A DNA stretch of 44,503 nucleotides from positions 1-44,503 of the IMG/VR virus record IMGVR_UViG_3300044638_003582; one strand, given 5' to 3'. Positions 26,848 through 34,647 of the stretch are shown piece after piece (within the stretch, counting starts at the first letter, position 1; the number at the start of each line of letters is the position of its first letter). Both the position numbers and the translations under genes were made by a program. Below the pieces are notes generated by a model. That model searched no databases. It was given only the letters and a program-made list of their open reading frames with translations, and had not been told where the DNA came from. Source of the stretch: a virus.

Positions 26848-27735
26848 ATGGCATTTAATTGGAATCTCGTAACGCAAGGACTTGGTGCGGCGGCATCAAT
26901 GATTCCAGGCATTGGTGCATTCGGTGGACTGATTACAGGTGGATTGCAAGGGATAAGTGATCCATTTAGCATGAGCGACGGTGGAGGAAGTTCAGTTCAG
27001 AATGCTTTGGATAATGCAGCGAAAGCACAGCAAGCCGCATCATTTACATCTACAGGAGCTGAAGGCGCAGCTGCTAACCGAGAATCTGCTGATGCTGCTC
27101 GAAAGTTTATAGGTCAGCAAACCGCAGAGGGAAGACTTGCATCACAGCAACAGCAAGCACTTGGTTCCGCTGCATTAGGTGGCGCTCAGGCTACAACAGA
27201 TTTAGCACGTAGCGCAGCCATGATGAACCTTGGCAACCAGAACCGCAATCTCATGCAACAGGCTGCAGCCGCTGGTGGAAGTCCAGCAGCACTAGCTGGA
27301 ATAGCTTCAAACCTTGGGCAAGCCAACACTCAGACTCTGAACTCATTGGCACAACAGGGAGCGGCCGCTCAGCAAGCAGGATTATCTCAAGCTGGTCAAG
27401 CATTCGCAGCGTCTGAGCAAGTACGAAATGCAGATTTAGCTCAGCAATTCGCCAACTTCCAGCCGTATGCTTTGCAGAAGTTTGGTGGAACAAATGTTGG
27501 CGCAATCGGTGGATTCCAACAGACACAAAATGCAATACAGGCTTCTGAAGACCCACTTGCACTTCTCAAGCAGATGGGTGGCAAGGGAGCTAACTTGCTA
27601 CAGGATCAACCTTACAGTGAAGCTACAATCAACGATATGATTCAAAAAGCGCTTGGTCGTTTTGGTGCACCGCAAGCACCTTATGCTGGACCATTAAGCC
27701 CTACAGATACATTTGGTAGAAGGAAGACTTCATAA
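26848..27735 (+). CDS. Ala/Gln-rich internal/ejection protein (candidate)
   Basis: Encodes 295 residues on the plus strand, against the direction of its neighbours. Residues 8-36 form a Gly/Ala hydrophobic segment (VTQGLGAAASMIPGIGAFGG) with glycine-zipper spacing, as in membrane-inserting ejection proteins of P22-like phages (gp7, gp16, gp20 type). The rest is Ala/Gln-rich helix (QQTAEGRLASQQQQALGSAA, NSLAQQGAAAQQAGLSQAGQ). It ends with a Pro-rich tail (APQAPYAGPLSPTDTF). Composition and position next to packaging genes support a protein stored in the head and ejected with the DNA, but no family is identified by sequence. The ribosome binding site is weak (A-rich leader). Confidence 0.62.
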   Translation: MAFNWNLVTQGLGAAASMIPGIGAFGGLITGGLQGISDPFSMSDGGGSSVQNALDNAAKAQQAASFTSTGAEGAAANRESADAARKFIGQQTAEGRLASQQQQALGSAALGGAQATTDLARSAAMMNLGNQNRNLMQQAAAAGGSPAALAGIASNLGQANTQTLNSLAQQGAAAQQAGLSQAGQAFAASEQVRNADLAQQFANFQPYALQKFGGTNVGAIGGFQQTQNAIQASEDPLALLKQMGGKGANLLQDQPYSEATINDMIQKALGRFGAPQAPYAGPLSPTDTFGRRKTS

Positions 27736-27736
27736 T

Positions 27737-28261
27737 ATGGCACAGTACATCCAACACCCAGCGCTTATTGGCGCACAAATGGCTGGCGACCTTACTAAGC
27801 AACGAATGAACTTAGTAGGTCAGGGAGTAACACAAGCAGTAGATGCGCTTAATCGTCAGGCTGCCGCTGATGCTGCGGCTACTACCAAGATGATGGAGTA
27901 TCAGTCTTTGATGAGAGCTCAAAGAAATCCGATGACTGGTGCTTATGAGTTAGGAGCCGCACTTCCATCAAAGGATTGGATGAATGCATTCAATCAAATG
28001 ATTTTTGAACGTCAAGCAGCGCGTGGTGGATACGATCCGAAGTTTGAACCTGGTAAACCAGGATGGTATACTGGAGCACCGATAGTTACTCCTGCAGCAG
28101 AAGTACCTCCAGTAGCTGGAACTTATCCTAAAGAATATGATCCAACAATTCTAAACGTACCTAGCATTCGACCTAAGCAGGCTGCATACCCAGTCGCTGC
28201 TGATAGATCGTTAGCAAGAGACATCCTTAATCTTGATATTTTTGGTATGCGAAATCCATGA
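27737..28261 (+). CDS. Probable small internal/ejection protein
   Basis: Encodes 174 residues. The ATG at 27737 is chosen over an in-frame TTG at 27713, because AAGGA lies about 11 bases upstream and the preceding gene ends at 27735. The N-terminal half is helical and Ala/Gln-rich (IQHPALIGAQMAGDLTKQRM, ALNRQAAADAAATTKMMEYQ). The C-terminal half is Pro-rich, with PGWYTGAPIVTPAAEVPPVA, and likely extended. It follows the Ala/Gln-rich gene by one base and overlaps the next small gene as ATGA. Function is inferred from composition and its place in the plus-strand cluster. Confidence 0.62.
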   Translation: MAQYIQHPALIGAQMAGDLTKQRMNLVGQGVTQAVDALNRQAAADAAATTKMMEYQSLMRAQRNPMTGAYELGAALPSKDWMNAFNQMIFERQAARGGYDPKFEPGKPGWYTGAPIVTPAAEVPPVAGTYPKEYDPTILNVPSIRPKQAAYPVAADRSLARDILNLDIFGMRNP

Positions 28262-28410
28262 GTAAGCCAAAGAAAATGGGGCTCGGTTCGGGCCCCGTTC
28301 ATATCCCTGGAAAAGCTAAGAAAACACGTCAGGGTGCATCTAAGCGCACGAAGCATAGTGCTACGCCTAGCAACAAAGCTACTAAGGCTTATCGCGGTCA
28401 GGGGCGCTAG
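28258..28410 (+). CDS. Very basic 50-residue protein
   Basis: Begins with an ATG overlapping the stop of the preceding gene (ATGA) and ends at a TAG at 28410. It encodes 50 residues with 15 Lys or Arg (MSKPKKMGLGSGPVHIPGKA, then KKTRQGASKRTKHSATPSNK). The overlap and the absence of another use for this stretch support a real gene, though it is short. It ends 29 bases inside the 3' end of the oppositely read metalloprotease gene. A DNA-binding internal virion protein that packs with the genome or is ejected with it is plausible, since its neighbours look like internal proteins. Confidence 0.55.
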   Translation: MSKPKKMGLGSGPVHIPGKAKKTRQGASKRTKHSATPSNKATKAYRGQGR

Positions 28411-28708
28411 TCTTAGGATATTTGGCTGTCTTATACAGCTGATAGTACATTTGCTCTAAACCAGCGGCTAGCTCTTCATCATCCTCTTTTCCAAGGATAT
28501 GCAATGCTGCGTGCACAAATTCATGTAGGAATGTCTGGAACATAGAGTCATCCGACATCTTCTTACCATTGACATTTCTAGCTATATGGATGATATGATC
28601 TGTGGTATAACATATACCATGTACATACTCACCTGGCTCGCCAATGCTCTTGACTAGCTTAACCTTCCAAGTGTGAGCACCTAGTTTGAATGACGTAGGG
28701 ATTCTCAT
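28382..28708 (-). CDS. Zinc metalloprotease-like protein (HExxH)
   Basis: Encodes 108 residues. Residues 62-66 read HEFVH in FLHEFVHAALHILG, the zinc-binding motif HExxH of gluzincin-type peptidases, and an acidic stretch after it (DDEEL) could give the third ligand. The N-terminal half has a beta-rich start (FKLGAHTWKVKLVKSI) and a helix. Small single-domain HExxH proteins in phages resemble ImmA/IrrE or SprT-like proteins, whose targets are repressors or DNA-linked proteins. I cannot tell which. Its start overlaps the stop of the phosphoesterase gene as ATGA. Its 3' end overlaps the plus-strand basic protein gene by 29 bases. Confidence 0.78.
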   Translation of the reverse strand: MRIPTSFKLGAHTWKVKLVKSIGEPGEYVHGICYTTDHIIHIARNVNGKKMSDDSMFQTFLHEFVHAALHILGKEDDEELAAGLEQMYYQLYKTAKYPKTSAPDRDKP

Positions 28709-29817
28709 ATCGTCTTACCATCCATAATAATTCTATTATGGAATATAAAGCTACCATCGTCTTCAACCTCTAGCTCTCCATAGCCGTGATTCCAAGCAGG
28801 ACGGCTGGCATAGTGAGGGTTAAGATCGCATAGACATCCAGTTGTATATACTTGCAGGAACTCTCCGTCTATAGGCTTACGAACTACTGAGTTGCTTGTC
28901 TTATGTACGTGACCTACGATTAGATTATCGTACGCTTTGAGGAAGTACCCACGAGCTGGGTTCACAGATCCACCACTGCCGAAGTATTCGTGACCGTGGT
29001 CGATATTCATGTTGCCAGCTTTCATCTTCGCTCGCTCGTTCACCCATTCGATGCCATACTTGTGAAGATGTAGCATCTCCTCAAGATGTATTGTACCTTG
29101 AATTTCAGATGCTTTACGCGCTATGTATGCAGCAAAGCGTTCCTCATGGTTTCCTTCTCGGTAAACGATACGTACATTGTCTCCAAAGAACTGCCTAAGA
29201 TGTTCAAGCATCTTACGGCTTACATCTAGTTCCCATGCCCAGTTACGCTTAGCTTCAATCTTTTCGTGCCGCGATAGATTGTAGACGTCCATCATATCGC
29301 CATTTAGGATGAGAGTGTCTACACCCCAATCCTTTAGATTGCTTATAGCTGTATAGTACGCACCCTTGATTTTTCCATCGCCATCTTTATACATGTCATG
29401 AAAAGGCCAGTGCGCATCGGATATGATTCCGACTTTGCCTGGCTCTATCGTGCACACGACATCAGGGCGTAGTTCGCCCATCATGGGAGTCACTTCTTCA
29501 TCCATGCCAAATACATAACCGCGAGGTTGATCTGGTAGTATAGCTGCATTGTAATCGTCAGAGACTTTTTTAAGTTGCTCGCTGGTGGATTTGCCACCTT
29601 TGACTTTGTACTCACGATTCTGTGGAGGCACAGTAGTACGGACCTTTCTAGCTATGCGCTTGAGCTTTTCTTCCCGTGCGCCAGCTACGCTGTCAAATGC
29701 GTTTTTGATTTGAGCTCCACGCGCACGACCACCAGCCTTCTTAATGTCTAGTAACCGTGCCTCGCGTTGCTCTCGTATTATCTCAAACTCTTCATCGCTA
29801 ATACGTACTCTAGGCAT
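28705..29817 (-). CDS. Calcineurin-like metallophosphoesterase
   Basis: Encodes 370 residues. The phosphoesterase motifs are all present in order: D134 and H136 (SDAH), GDMMD at 173-177, GNHE at 222-225, H274/H276 (DHGHE) and GHVH at 302-305. These bind two metal ions. The N-terminal 120 residues are basic and helical (REQREARLLDIKKAGGRARG) and do not belong to the fold. Phage members of this family are often of unknown substrate: cyclic nucleotides, DNA ends or host nucleotides have all been reported for relatives. It lies 1 base downstream of the small beta-rich gene. The start has no obvious ribosome binding site beyond the coupled stop. Confidence 0.9.
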   Translation of the reverse strand: MPRVRISDEEFEIIREQREARLLDIKKAGGRARGAQIKNAFDSVAGAREEKLKRIARKVRTTVPPQNREYKVKGGKSTSEQLKKVSDDYNAAILPDQPRGYVFGMDEEVTPMMGELRPDVVCTIEPGKVGIISDAHWPFHDMYKDGDGKIKGAYYTAISNLKDWGVDTLILNGDMMDVYNLSRHEKIEAKRNWAWELDVSRKMLEHLRQFFGDNVRIVYREGNHEERFAAYIARKASEIQGTIHLEEMLHLHKYGIEWVNERAKMKAGNMNIDHGHEYFGSGGSVNPARGYFLKAYDNLIVGHVHKTSNSVVRKPIDGEFLQVYTTGCLCDLNPHYASRPAWNHGYGELEVEDDGSFIFHNRIIMDGKTI

Positions 29818-29818
29818 A

Positions 29819-30208
29819 TTACAGTACCGTGCAGAATACAGTTACGTGGAATGTTTCCGAGTTGTTTGTAGTAAAGCGCAGCTCCTGATTTGTATACAGG
29901 AATAGATTGATTGGTCGGATGGTAATCTTCCAAGTTGGCGTGAGAGATCCTGCGGCTACGCCAGGACTAGGTACAGCAGATACTGGATATTCAGCCAGAA
30001 GTGTTGTTACGCCACCACCATTAAAAGCGTACATTCGGATTGCTCCTCCTGTGGTGACACCTGCTGCTGAGATTTGAATCTCGTCAATTACAGTGCCAGG
30101 GTTCGTCCCTGTTACCAATGACTTGATATTCGTACCAAGTGTTCCAGTACCATTAATGTTGGTATTGGCAGTATCAAGCGTAGAGCTATTGTATAGGCGT
30201 ACTGGCAT
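29819..30208 (-). CDS. Small beta-rich protein, paralogue of its neighbour
   Basis: Encodes 129 residues, rich in Thr, Gly, Asn and Ile. It aligns with the neighbouring 109-residue product: IDEIQISAAGVTTGGAIRMY against LDAIKVVANAATTAGKVQVE, then a loop and another strand with LRFTTNNSETFHVTVF against VRITTHQSIAYDFFLYV. Alternating hydrophobic residues indicate a beta sandwich. Such small proteins beside fibre genes are usually fibre caps, tail-associated adhesins or capsid decoration proteins. No family is recognised. Function inferred from position after the fibre genes. Confidence 0.65.
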   Translation of the reverse strand: MPVRLYNSSTLDTANTNINGTGTLGTNIKSLVTGTNPGTVIDEIQISAAGVTTGGAIRMYAFNGGGVTTLLAEYPVSAVPSPGVAAGSLTPTWKITIRPINLFLYTNQELRFTTNNSETFHVTVFCTVL

Positions 30209-30212
30209 TGTT

Positions 30213-30542
30213 TTACTCCGTTACGTAGAGAAAGAAATCGTAAGCTATTGATTGGTGTGTCGTGATACGCACCACATCGCCTGTGAGGAATATCATATTT
30301 TCCATTAGTGTGTATGTCTCAAAATATGAGCTGGTAGAAGGCGTAGTTGCCTGTACGTCTATCCACCCAATTGTGTACGGGCTACCGCCTCTTACTACCT
30401 CTACCTGAACTTTGCCTGCCGTTGTTGCTGCGTTGGCTACAACCTTAATAGCATCAAGTGTAGCTATGCTGCTTGGCGAGGTATAGGCGTTTGTGGGAGT
30501 TGCGCTAGTGCTGATTCGCACTGGTACTGTTCTGGTACTCAT
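30213..30542 (-). CDS. Small beta-rich protein, paralogue of its neighbour
   Basis: Encodes 109 residues, with GGTG a few bases upstream of the ATG. The chain is a series of short strands (ATLDAIKVVANAATTAGKVQ, YTIGWIDVQATTP, MENMIFLTGDVVRITTHQSI), consistent with a beta sandwich. It is related to the 129-residue product next to it: both carry an I/L-D-x-I-x-V start and a strand ending LRFTTN or VRITTH. The gene lies 2 bases from the fibre gene stop. Likely a fibre- or head-associated structural protein, but this is inference. Confidence 0.65.
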   Translation of the reverse strand: MSTRTVPVRISTSATPTNAYTSPSSIATLDAIKVVANAATTAGKVQVEVVRGGSPYTIGWIDVQATTPSTSSYFETYTLMENMIFLTGDVVRITTHQSIAYDFFLYVTE

Positions 30543-30544
30543 GT

Positions 30545-32839
30545 TTACACCGTAAAATCAAAGAAGTCTATTACTTTGAGTGGATTGTTGTGAGGATATA
30601 GATTGGTTGTCAGAGTCTTTTGCGATACAAGTTCAATGTGCTGAGTGATGTAGTTAACGCTGTATGTCCTACGCACACCATAGTTAGGAGCTGCGAAAGC
30701 AGTTGGAGAATAGCATATAGCCGCCGCCTGAGCAAAGAGCTTGTCACCAGCCTCCAGATATAGAATCGCAGTACCTTGCAATGACCATTTAGCACTGAAC
30801 TGTCCTGGATACCCTGCGCCAAACGCTTCGGCATAAGTGGTTCCTGGAAATAGTTTTGATTTGTGATCTAGGCAATAGGTCATAAGTGGAGAGCCCATCC
30901 TATTCACAAAGTAGTGAAGGCTCATCTCGTGCTGGTTAACGGGTACTGCTCCCTTAATACATGAATCGGAGTGTATGCTGGACAGCCCCTGAACGACAGT
31001 ATGCACTAAATAGCATCCAGTCTTTAGAATTTCTACTGGTTCAAATAGAAACCTGTCTTGGTTTGATATTCCATTGACGGGTGGTATGAACGTCGGTGGA
31101 GTTTGTGGAGGATTGACTATTCCTGAGTGCTCAATGACGGTTTCGCCCGTACCGAGGAATACATCTGGTGCAGGCTCAGTATCCCAAAACCCATTTCCTG
31201 AGAAGCTGATAGCTCCTGCATTCACACCGAAACCACCTACAACAAACTGATTTACTGTGTCGAATGTAGGCTGGACATTAGCGTACTGATTCTGCAGCCA
31301 CCAGTGCTTCACCCATACTTCATTTGATGGGTTAACTGTCTGCGTTCCTGCATACGCACGAACTCTACGTTCGCCAGCACTGATATCACTTACGACAAAG
31401 TTGATAGGATAGGCTGTGCTCGTCTCAGAGTTGGAATCAAAATTGATCGTTGTAGTGCCACTGCTTCCTACATTGGCTCCATCCTCTTTCAGCTGCAGAG
31501 GTCTATTGATTTCAACCTTATGGTCAGTAGCTGAAAGCGTAGATACTTGTACAGCAACTCCATTAGTGCCATCGAATGTCACAGTATCATTGTCAGAAAC
31601 AAATCCTACTGTTGGCGTTGGAGTATCTGCATCCGTAACATTCCAGCCTGTATATCCAGTCGGGAATGTAATGACTGGAGTGACCGTTATGCCCTTCTTT
31701 TCTACCAATCCTTCAGGGGTGTAGATAGAAGTACGGCTACCTGTGACAGTCCATGTAACATCTGCGTTGTCGGCAAACTGTATGAAGTTTACAGTCTGAT
31801 CTCCAATTGCCCCCATAGGATAAGTGACTACATTAAGCAGGTCTTTCCTAAGCGCATACAAGTTATTGTTTATCGCACTTCCCGTGATGACGCTTGCGCT
31901 TCCATCTTGGAATACGTCAAACTCAATTGGTATGCGACTATCTTCTGGGAATGGATGTATGAAGGACTTGTCGCGAAACTGTATGTACGCTGTCTGCTCT
32001 TCGTAGTATACACCTGCATTAGCTTTAGCTGCCTGCGTGTAAATAACGCCAGATGCTTCTAGTACTAGGTTGCCACCTTTAATTGCTTCGGTCGCATAAC
32101 CGCTTAAGCTACCATCAGTTTTACGCCATTTGATAGCAATACCAGACCCAGCCTCTACTTGAGATGCTGTTATGAACTCGTCTTCAAACAGTGCTTTCTC
32201 ACCAGCTACACGGCTGTTAAGCTCGGTTCTCTCTGGTATCTCGTCATAAATTTTATATCCAGCTGGGAGTACATTAAATGTAGCGTCATACTGCTTTGCA
32301 TGTAGACCATTATGTTCCCAGCACAAGTCATAGTATCCGCCTGGAAGTATTGGTGCATTCGCTACTTCTGGTATGTCGGCCTGTGGAACCGTTATTGTAT
32401 ATATCGTCGCAGTGATTGCGTAAGCAGATACAGTACCTGCATTTACTTTCTGTACCAGCCTAACCCATACATTGTGTAGATAAAGCCAGTAAGAAGAATC
32501 AGAAACTACGAATGCCGTTTGTTGATGGACTACCCCAGCAAGAGCGTATAGAGCTGCTCGATTTGCTACAGCTGGATATGTTGGCGATACTGGTAATGTC
32601 GTGCAAGCTGAAACTACAGAGTAGTGCTGCAGGTATTCTTTATCAGTACCCCAGCGCAGAAAACTGTATATGTATATTTCGTTTCCAGCGTATGTACCGT
32701 CCTCAATCCATTTGAATACTATGTTCCCACCAAAAGGAAACGATACAGCCGTAAGATCCGACAGCTCATTGTTAGCACCAGCATCGGGCCTGCCATTCAT
32801 CCAAGGAACTAATCCACCAGCTTTAGGAGGAAATGCCAT
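30545..32839 (-). CDS. Tail fibre/adhesin-type protein with one fibre module
   Basis: Encodes 764 residues. The first 200 residues look like an attachment region; the 100-residue segment at about 398-496 (TVTFDGTNGVAVQ, NRPLQLKEDGANVGSSGTT, then INFDSNSE) is the same module that recurs in the next-upstream gene. After it comes a globular C-terminal region with aromatic residues, WWLQNQYANVQPTFD, and Cys at several points. The mixture of beta modules and a distinct C-terminal domain is typical of receptor-binding fibres. Its ATG shares a TAATG-like junction with the stop of the other fibre gene. The specific receptor cannot be judged. No enzymatic motif is visible. Confidence 0.72.
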   Translation of the reverse strand: MAFPPKAGGLVPWMNGRPDAGANNELSDLTAVSFPFGGNIVFKWIEDGTYAGNEIYIYSFLRWGTDKEYLQHYSVVSACTTLPVSPTYPAVANRAALYALAGVVHQQTAFVVSDSSYWLYLHNVWVRLVQKVNAGTVSAYAITATIYTITVPQADIPEVANAPILPGGYYDLCWEHNGLHAKQYDATFNVLPAGYKIYDEIPERTELNSRVAGEKALFEDEFITASQVEAGSGIAIKWRKTDGSLSGYATEAIKGGNLVLEASGVIYTQAAKANAGVYYEEQTAYIQFRDKSFIHPFPEDSRIPIEFDVFQDGSASVITGSAINNNLYALRKDLLNVVTYPMGAIGDQTVNFIQFADNADVTWTVTGSRTSIYTPEGLVEKKGITVTPVITFPTGYTGWNVTDADTPTPTVGFVSDNDTVTFDGTNGVAVQVSTLSATDHKVEINRPLQLKEDGANVGSSGTTTINFDSNSETSTAYPINFVVSDISAGERRVRAYAGTQTVNPSNEVWVKHWWLQNQYANVQPTFDTVNQFVVGGFGVNAGAISFSGNGFWDTEPAPDVFLGTGETVIEHSGIVNPPQTPPTFIPPVNGISNQDRFLFEPVEILKTGCYLVHTVVQGLSSIHSDSCIKGAVPVNQHEMSLHYFVNRMGSPLMTYCLDHKSKLFPGTTYAEAFGAGYPGQFSAKWSLQGTAILYLEAGDKLFAQAAAICYSPTAFAAPNYGVRRTYSVNYITQHIELVSQKTLTTNLYPHNNPLKVIDFFDFTV
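31352..31648 (-). repeat. Fibre module, single copy
   Basis: Codes for residues about 398-496 of the 764-residue fibre protein. Key residues: DTVTFDGTNGVAV, INRPLQLKEDGANVG, GTTTINFD and ERRVRAYAG. It matches the tandem modules of the neighbouring fibre gene at 33256-34134. Confidence 0.72.
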
Positions 32840-34371
32840 TAGAGCCTCCTCAGCAAATAACGAAATCTCATTTGTGTTGGCTTAAGCCTACTCATAGTGG
32901 CATAAACCCTTACAGTGTTCCTGTCGTAACCTGTCACATGTGGTATGTTCCTAAACCGTACCTTACCTGTGTCCGTATCCGCAGGGCCTATAGTTTGCCC
33001 AGCCATTGTTACTGAACCAGATCTGTAATAAGTAAGCATTCCAGCGGTGTCTAAGTTTATATCTAGCAATTGAAACTCAAAGTTGTTGGGATTTCCTAAG
33101 TTCCAGTTGTGCACTATGTCTACAGCTTTTCTATATCCGTACCTATAATCTGGTTTTGTACCCGTAAGGTAATCCACATTGCTAGTGTCGAATATAAGCT
33201 CACCAAAAATAATTGTCTCTTCGGTTCCTGGGGGATATACAACAATCTCTGGATCGAGTGTTAGATCTATATCATCATTAGTTCTAGTTGCAATGATTCC
33301 GTTGGAACCCGTAAACTTAACTGTAGCACCAGACACAACAGCCTGCGTTCCTGCTGTCGCACTTGCCTCAATGTTCCAAGTGTATGAACCAGAACCTGGA
33401 GCAAACCATGTCTTTACAGTTCTATGACCAGATCCATTGTCTATGACTTCATGCCATGCTTGGCTTGTATATGTAACTGGTTTAGAATTGGTATCGTTAT
33501 CGAAATCAATAGTCGTAGTATCTGGAGCTCCAACATTATTGCCATTTTGCTGTAGCTGCAGCGGTCGATCAATGGTGAATGTATGTATACCAGGGACGAG
33601 GGTTACGGTAACCCCATTTGAACCCTGCCAGATGACAGTTCCGCCATTGTTTACTTGGTGAGTGTGGGGCCCATCTGATGCATGCCAGTGGTAACTTCCT
33701 GCTCCACCAGGTTCAGACCAACCTTTTATTCGCCTTACTCCACCCCCAAAATCTTGCACTTCAAAGAATACTTGGGATGTATGTGTCGAAGGCTTGGCAT
33801 TGCCTTCATTGAAGAAGTCTAGTCCTATTGTTCCAGCATCGCCGATTGCTATACTACGCTGGTAAACAGTCAGTGGGCGATCTATTAGTATGCCACCATT
33901 TTGAGTACTAACGACTACACCATTAGCCCCGTTAAAAGCAAGTACGGAATTATACTTAACGTCTATAGTGTTGCCACCAGCACGGGCAATCCACTTATAG
34001 TTAATTGCACTGATGGTGATCTTGCGACCTGGTTGGGCAAATACATCTATACCGTAATCGCCTATAAATTCAACCGTGTCATTGTTGTTTACTGGCTGAC
34101 TATTATAGGCCTTTGCCTTTACATTCCACTTATAGGTTGATGTAGTTTCTTTAGGCTTTTCTGGTGCTTGCTGTGCTGGCTGTGGCTGAAGGGCTATCTG
34201 TTGCGCTGCTACGTCGGCCGCCTGCTGCTCTTGGACTTGCTGGAGAGCCATCTTAAGACGACGCATCTCCTCGTTAGCCATTGAAGCACCGTCGGGAGTA
34301 GAGTAGTCACGTACATCCTGTACAGACAGATTAGTCTGCGATGGTACTATTCTGGGTCGCTTCGGCGGCAT
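32839..34371 (-). CDS. Tail fibre/adhesin-type protein with tandem modules
   Basis: Encodes 510 residues. The N-terminus (about 1-75) is a Gln-rich coiled-coil-like stretch (RRLKMALQQVQEQQAADVAA), then the chain turns into repeats of a beta-rich module. Copies: partial at 80-120, full at about 125-219 and 227-322, partial at 330-372. Conserved points are an aromatic-x-W start (YKW, YHW, YTW), NGVxV, IDRPLxx and a TTTIDFD or GLDFF strand. The C-terminal 130 residues form a separate beta-rich end (FGELIFDTSNVDYLTG). A coiled-coil head, repeated shaft modules and a tip are the usual fibre plan. Trimerisation is likely but not shown. The ATG overlaps the small upstream gene by 41 bases. Confidence 0.72.
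   Translation of the reverse strand: MPPKRPRIVPSQTNLSVQDVRDYSTPDGASMANEEMRRLKMALQQVQEQQAADVAAQQIALQPQPAQQAPEKPKETTSTYKWNVKAKAYNSQPVNNNDTVEFIGDYGIDVFAQPGRKITISAINYKWIARAGGNTIDVKYNSVLAFNGANGVVVSTQNGGILIDRPLTVYQRSIAIGDAGTIGLDFFNEGNAKPSTHTSQVFFEVQDFGGGVRRIKGWSEPGGAGSYHWHASDGPHTHQVNNGGTVIWQGSNGVTVTLVPGIHTFTIDRPLQLQQNGNNVGAPDTTTIDFDNDTNSKPVTYTSQAWHEVIDNGSGHRTVKTWFAPGSGSYTWNIEASATAGTQAVVSGATVKFTGSNGIIATRTNDDIDLTLDPEIVVYPPGTEETIIFGELIFDTSNVDYLTGTKPDYRYGYRKAVDIVHNWNLGNPNNFEFQLLDINLDTAGMLTYYRSGSVTMAGQTIGPADTDTGKVRFRNIPHVTGYDRNTVRVYATMSRLKPTQMRFRYLLRRL
33256..34134 (-). repeat. Tandem fibre modules
   Basis: About three and a half copies of a roughly 100-residue module in the 510-residue fibre protein: two full copies at residues 125-219 and 227-322, with partial copies either side. 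Shared residues include IDRPL, NGVTV or NGVVV, TTTIDFD or GLDFF, TSQ and KGW or KTW. A further copy lies in the neighbouring gene at 31352-31648. Confidence 0.72.
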
Positions 34372-34582
34372 CTTTGATTTTCTCGATTGGTATCATTATG
34401 AAGAATTTCGGGTATTCATGTACCACGTCAACTAACCAGATTTCTCCTTCATTAAGGGCACAGCCTTGGTAGCGTTTGGATAACAATCCAACGCGACCCT
34501 GCCTAGTCTTACCTATCAAACTGGTTTCACCAGAATGTATCTTAACGGTAGTCCTAGGTCTATGTAACCAGTCCTGATGCAT
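34331..34582 (-). CDS. Small protein of unknown function, starts at a terminator
   Basis: Encodes 83 residues (HQDWLHRPRTTVKIHSGETS, then GLLSKRYQGCALNEGEIWLV, then VHEYPKFFIMIPIEKI). Strand-like spacing with G and V resembles a small KOW/SH3-like beta barrel, but this is a weak impression. The ATG at 34582 directly follows the T-run of a strong terminator, so there is no room for a ribosome binding site unless a leaderless message begins there. Its end overlaps the fibre gene by 41 bases. I judge it a probable gene because the frame is open over the whole gap and the composition is protein-like. Confidence 0.5.
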   Translation of the reverse strand: MHQDWLHRPRTTVKIHSGETSLIGKTRQGRVGLLSKRYQGCALNEGEIWLVDVVHEYPKFFIMIPIEKIKDAAEATQNSTIAD

Positions 34583-34625
34583 AAAAAACCAATAGGGCGT
34601 AACTATGCGAAGTTACCGCCCTATT
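34583..34625 (-). terminator. Strong intrinsic terminator after the recombination operon
   Basis: On the minus strand AATAGGGC (34625-34618), a one-base bulge and GTAACT (34616-34611) pair with AGTTAC (34604-34599) and GCCCTATT (34598-34591), 14 pairs around a TCGCAT loop, followed by GG and six T. It lies 22 bases past the stop of the DUF3127-type gene. It marks the end of the early transcript. Confidence 0.9.
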
Positions 34626-34647
34626 AGCTTTTATCTTTCAGGCATTG

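Noticed and set aside
28277-28305. Hairpin GGGGC/GCCCC as a plus-strand terminator
   Set aside because: Only five pairs and no T-run after it; it lies inside the basic protein gene.
31547-32062. 171-residue plus-strand open frame
   Set aside because: Antisense to the fibre gene, Cys/Ser-rich and without any family motif or signal.
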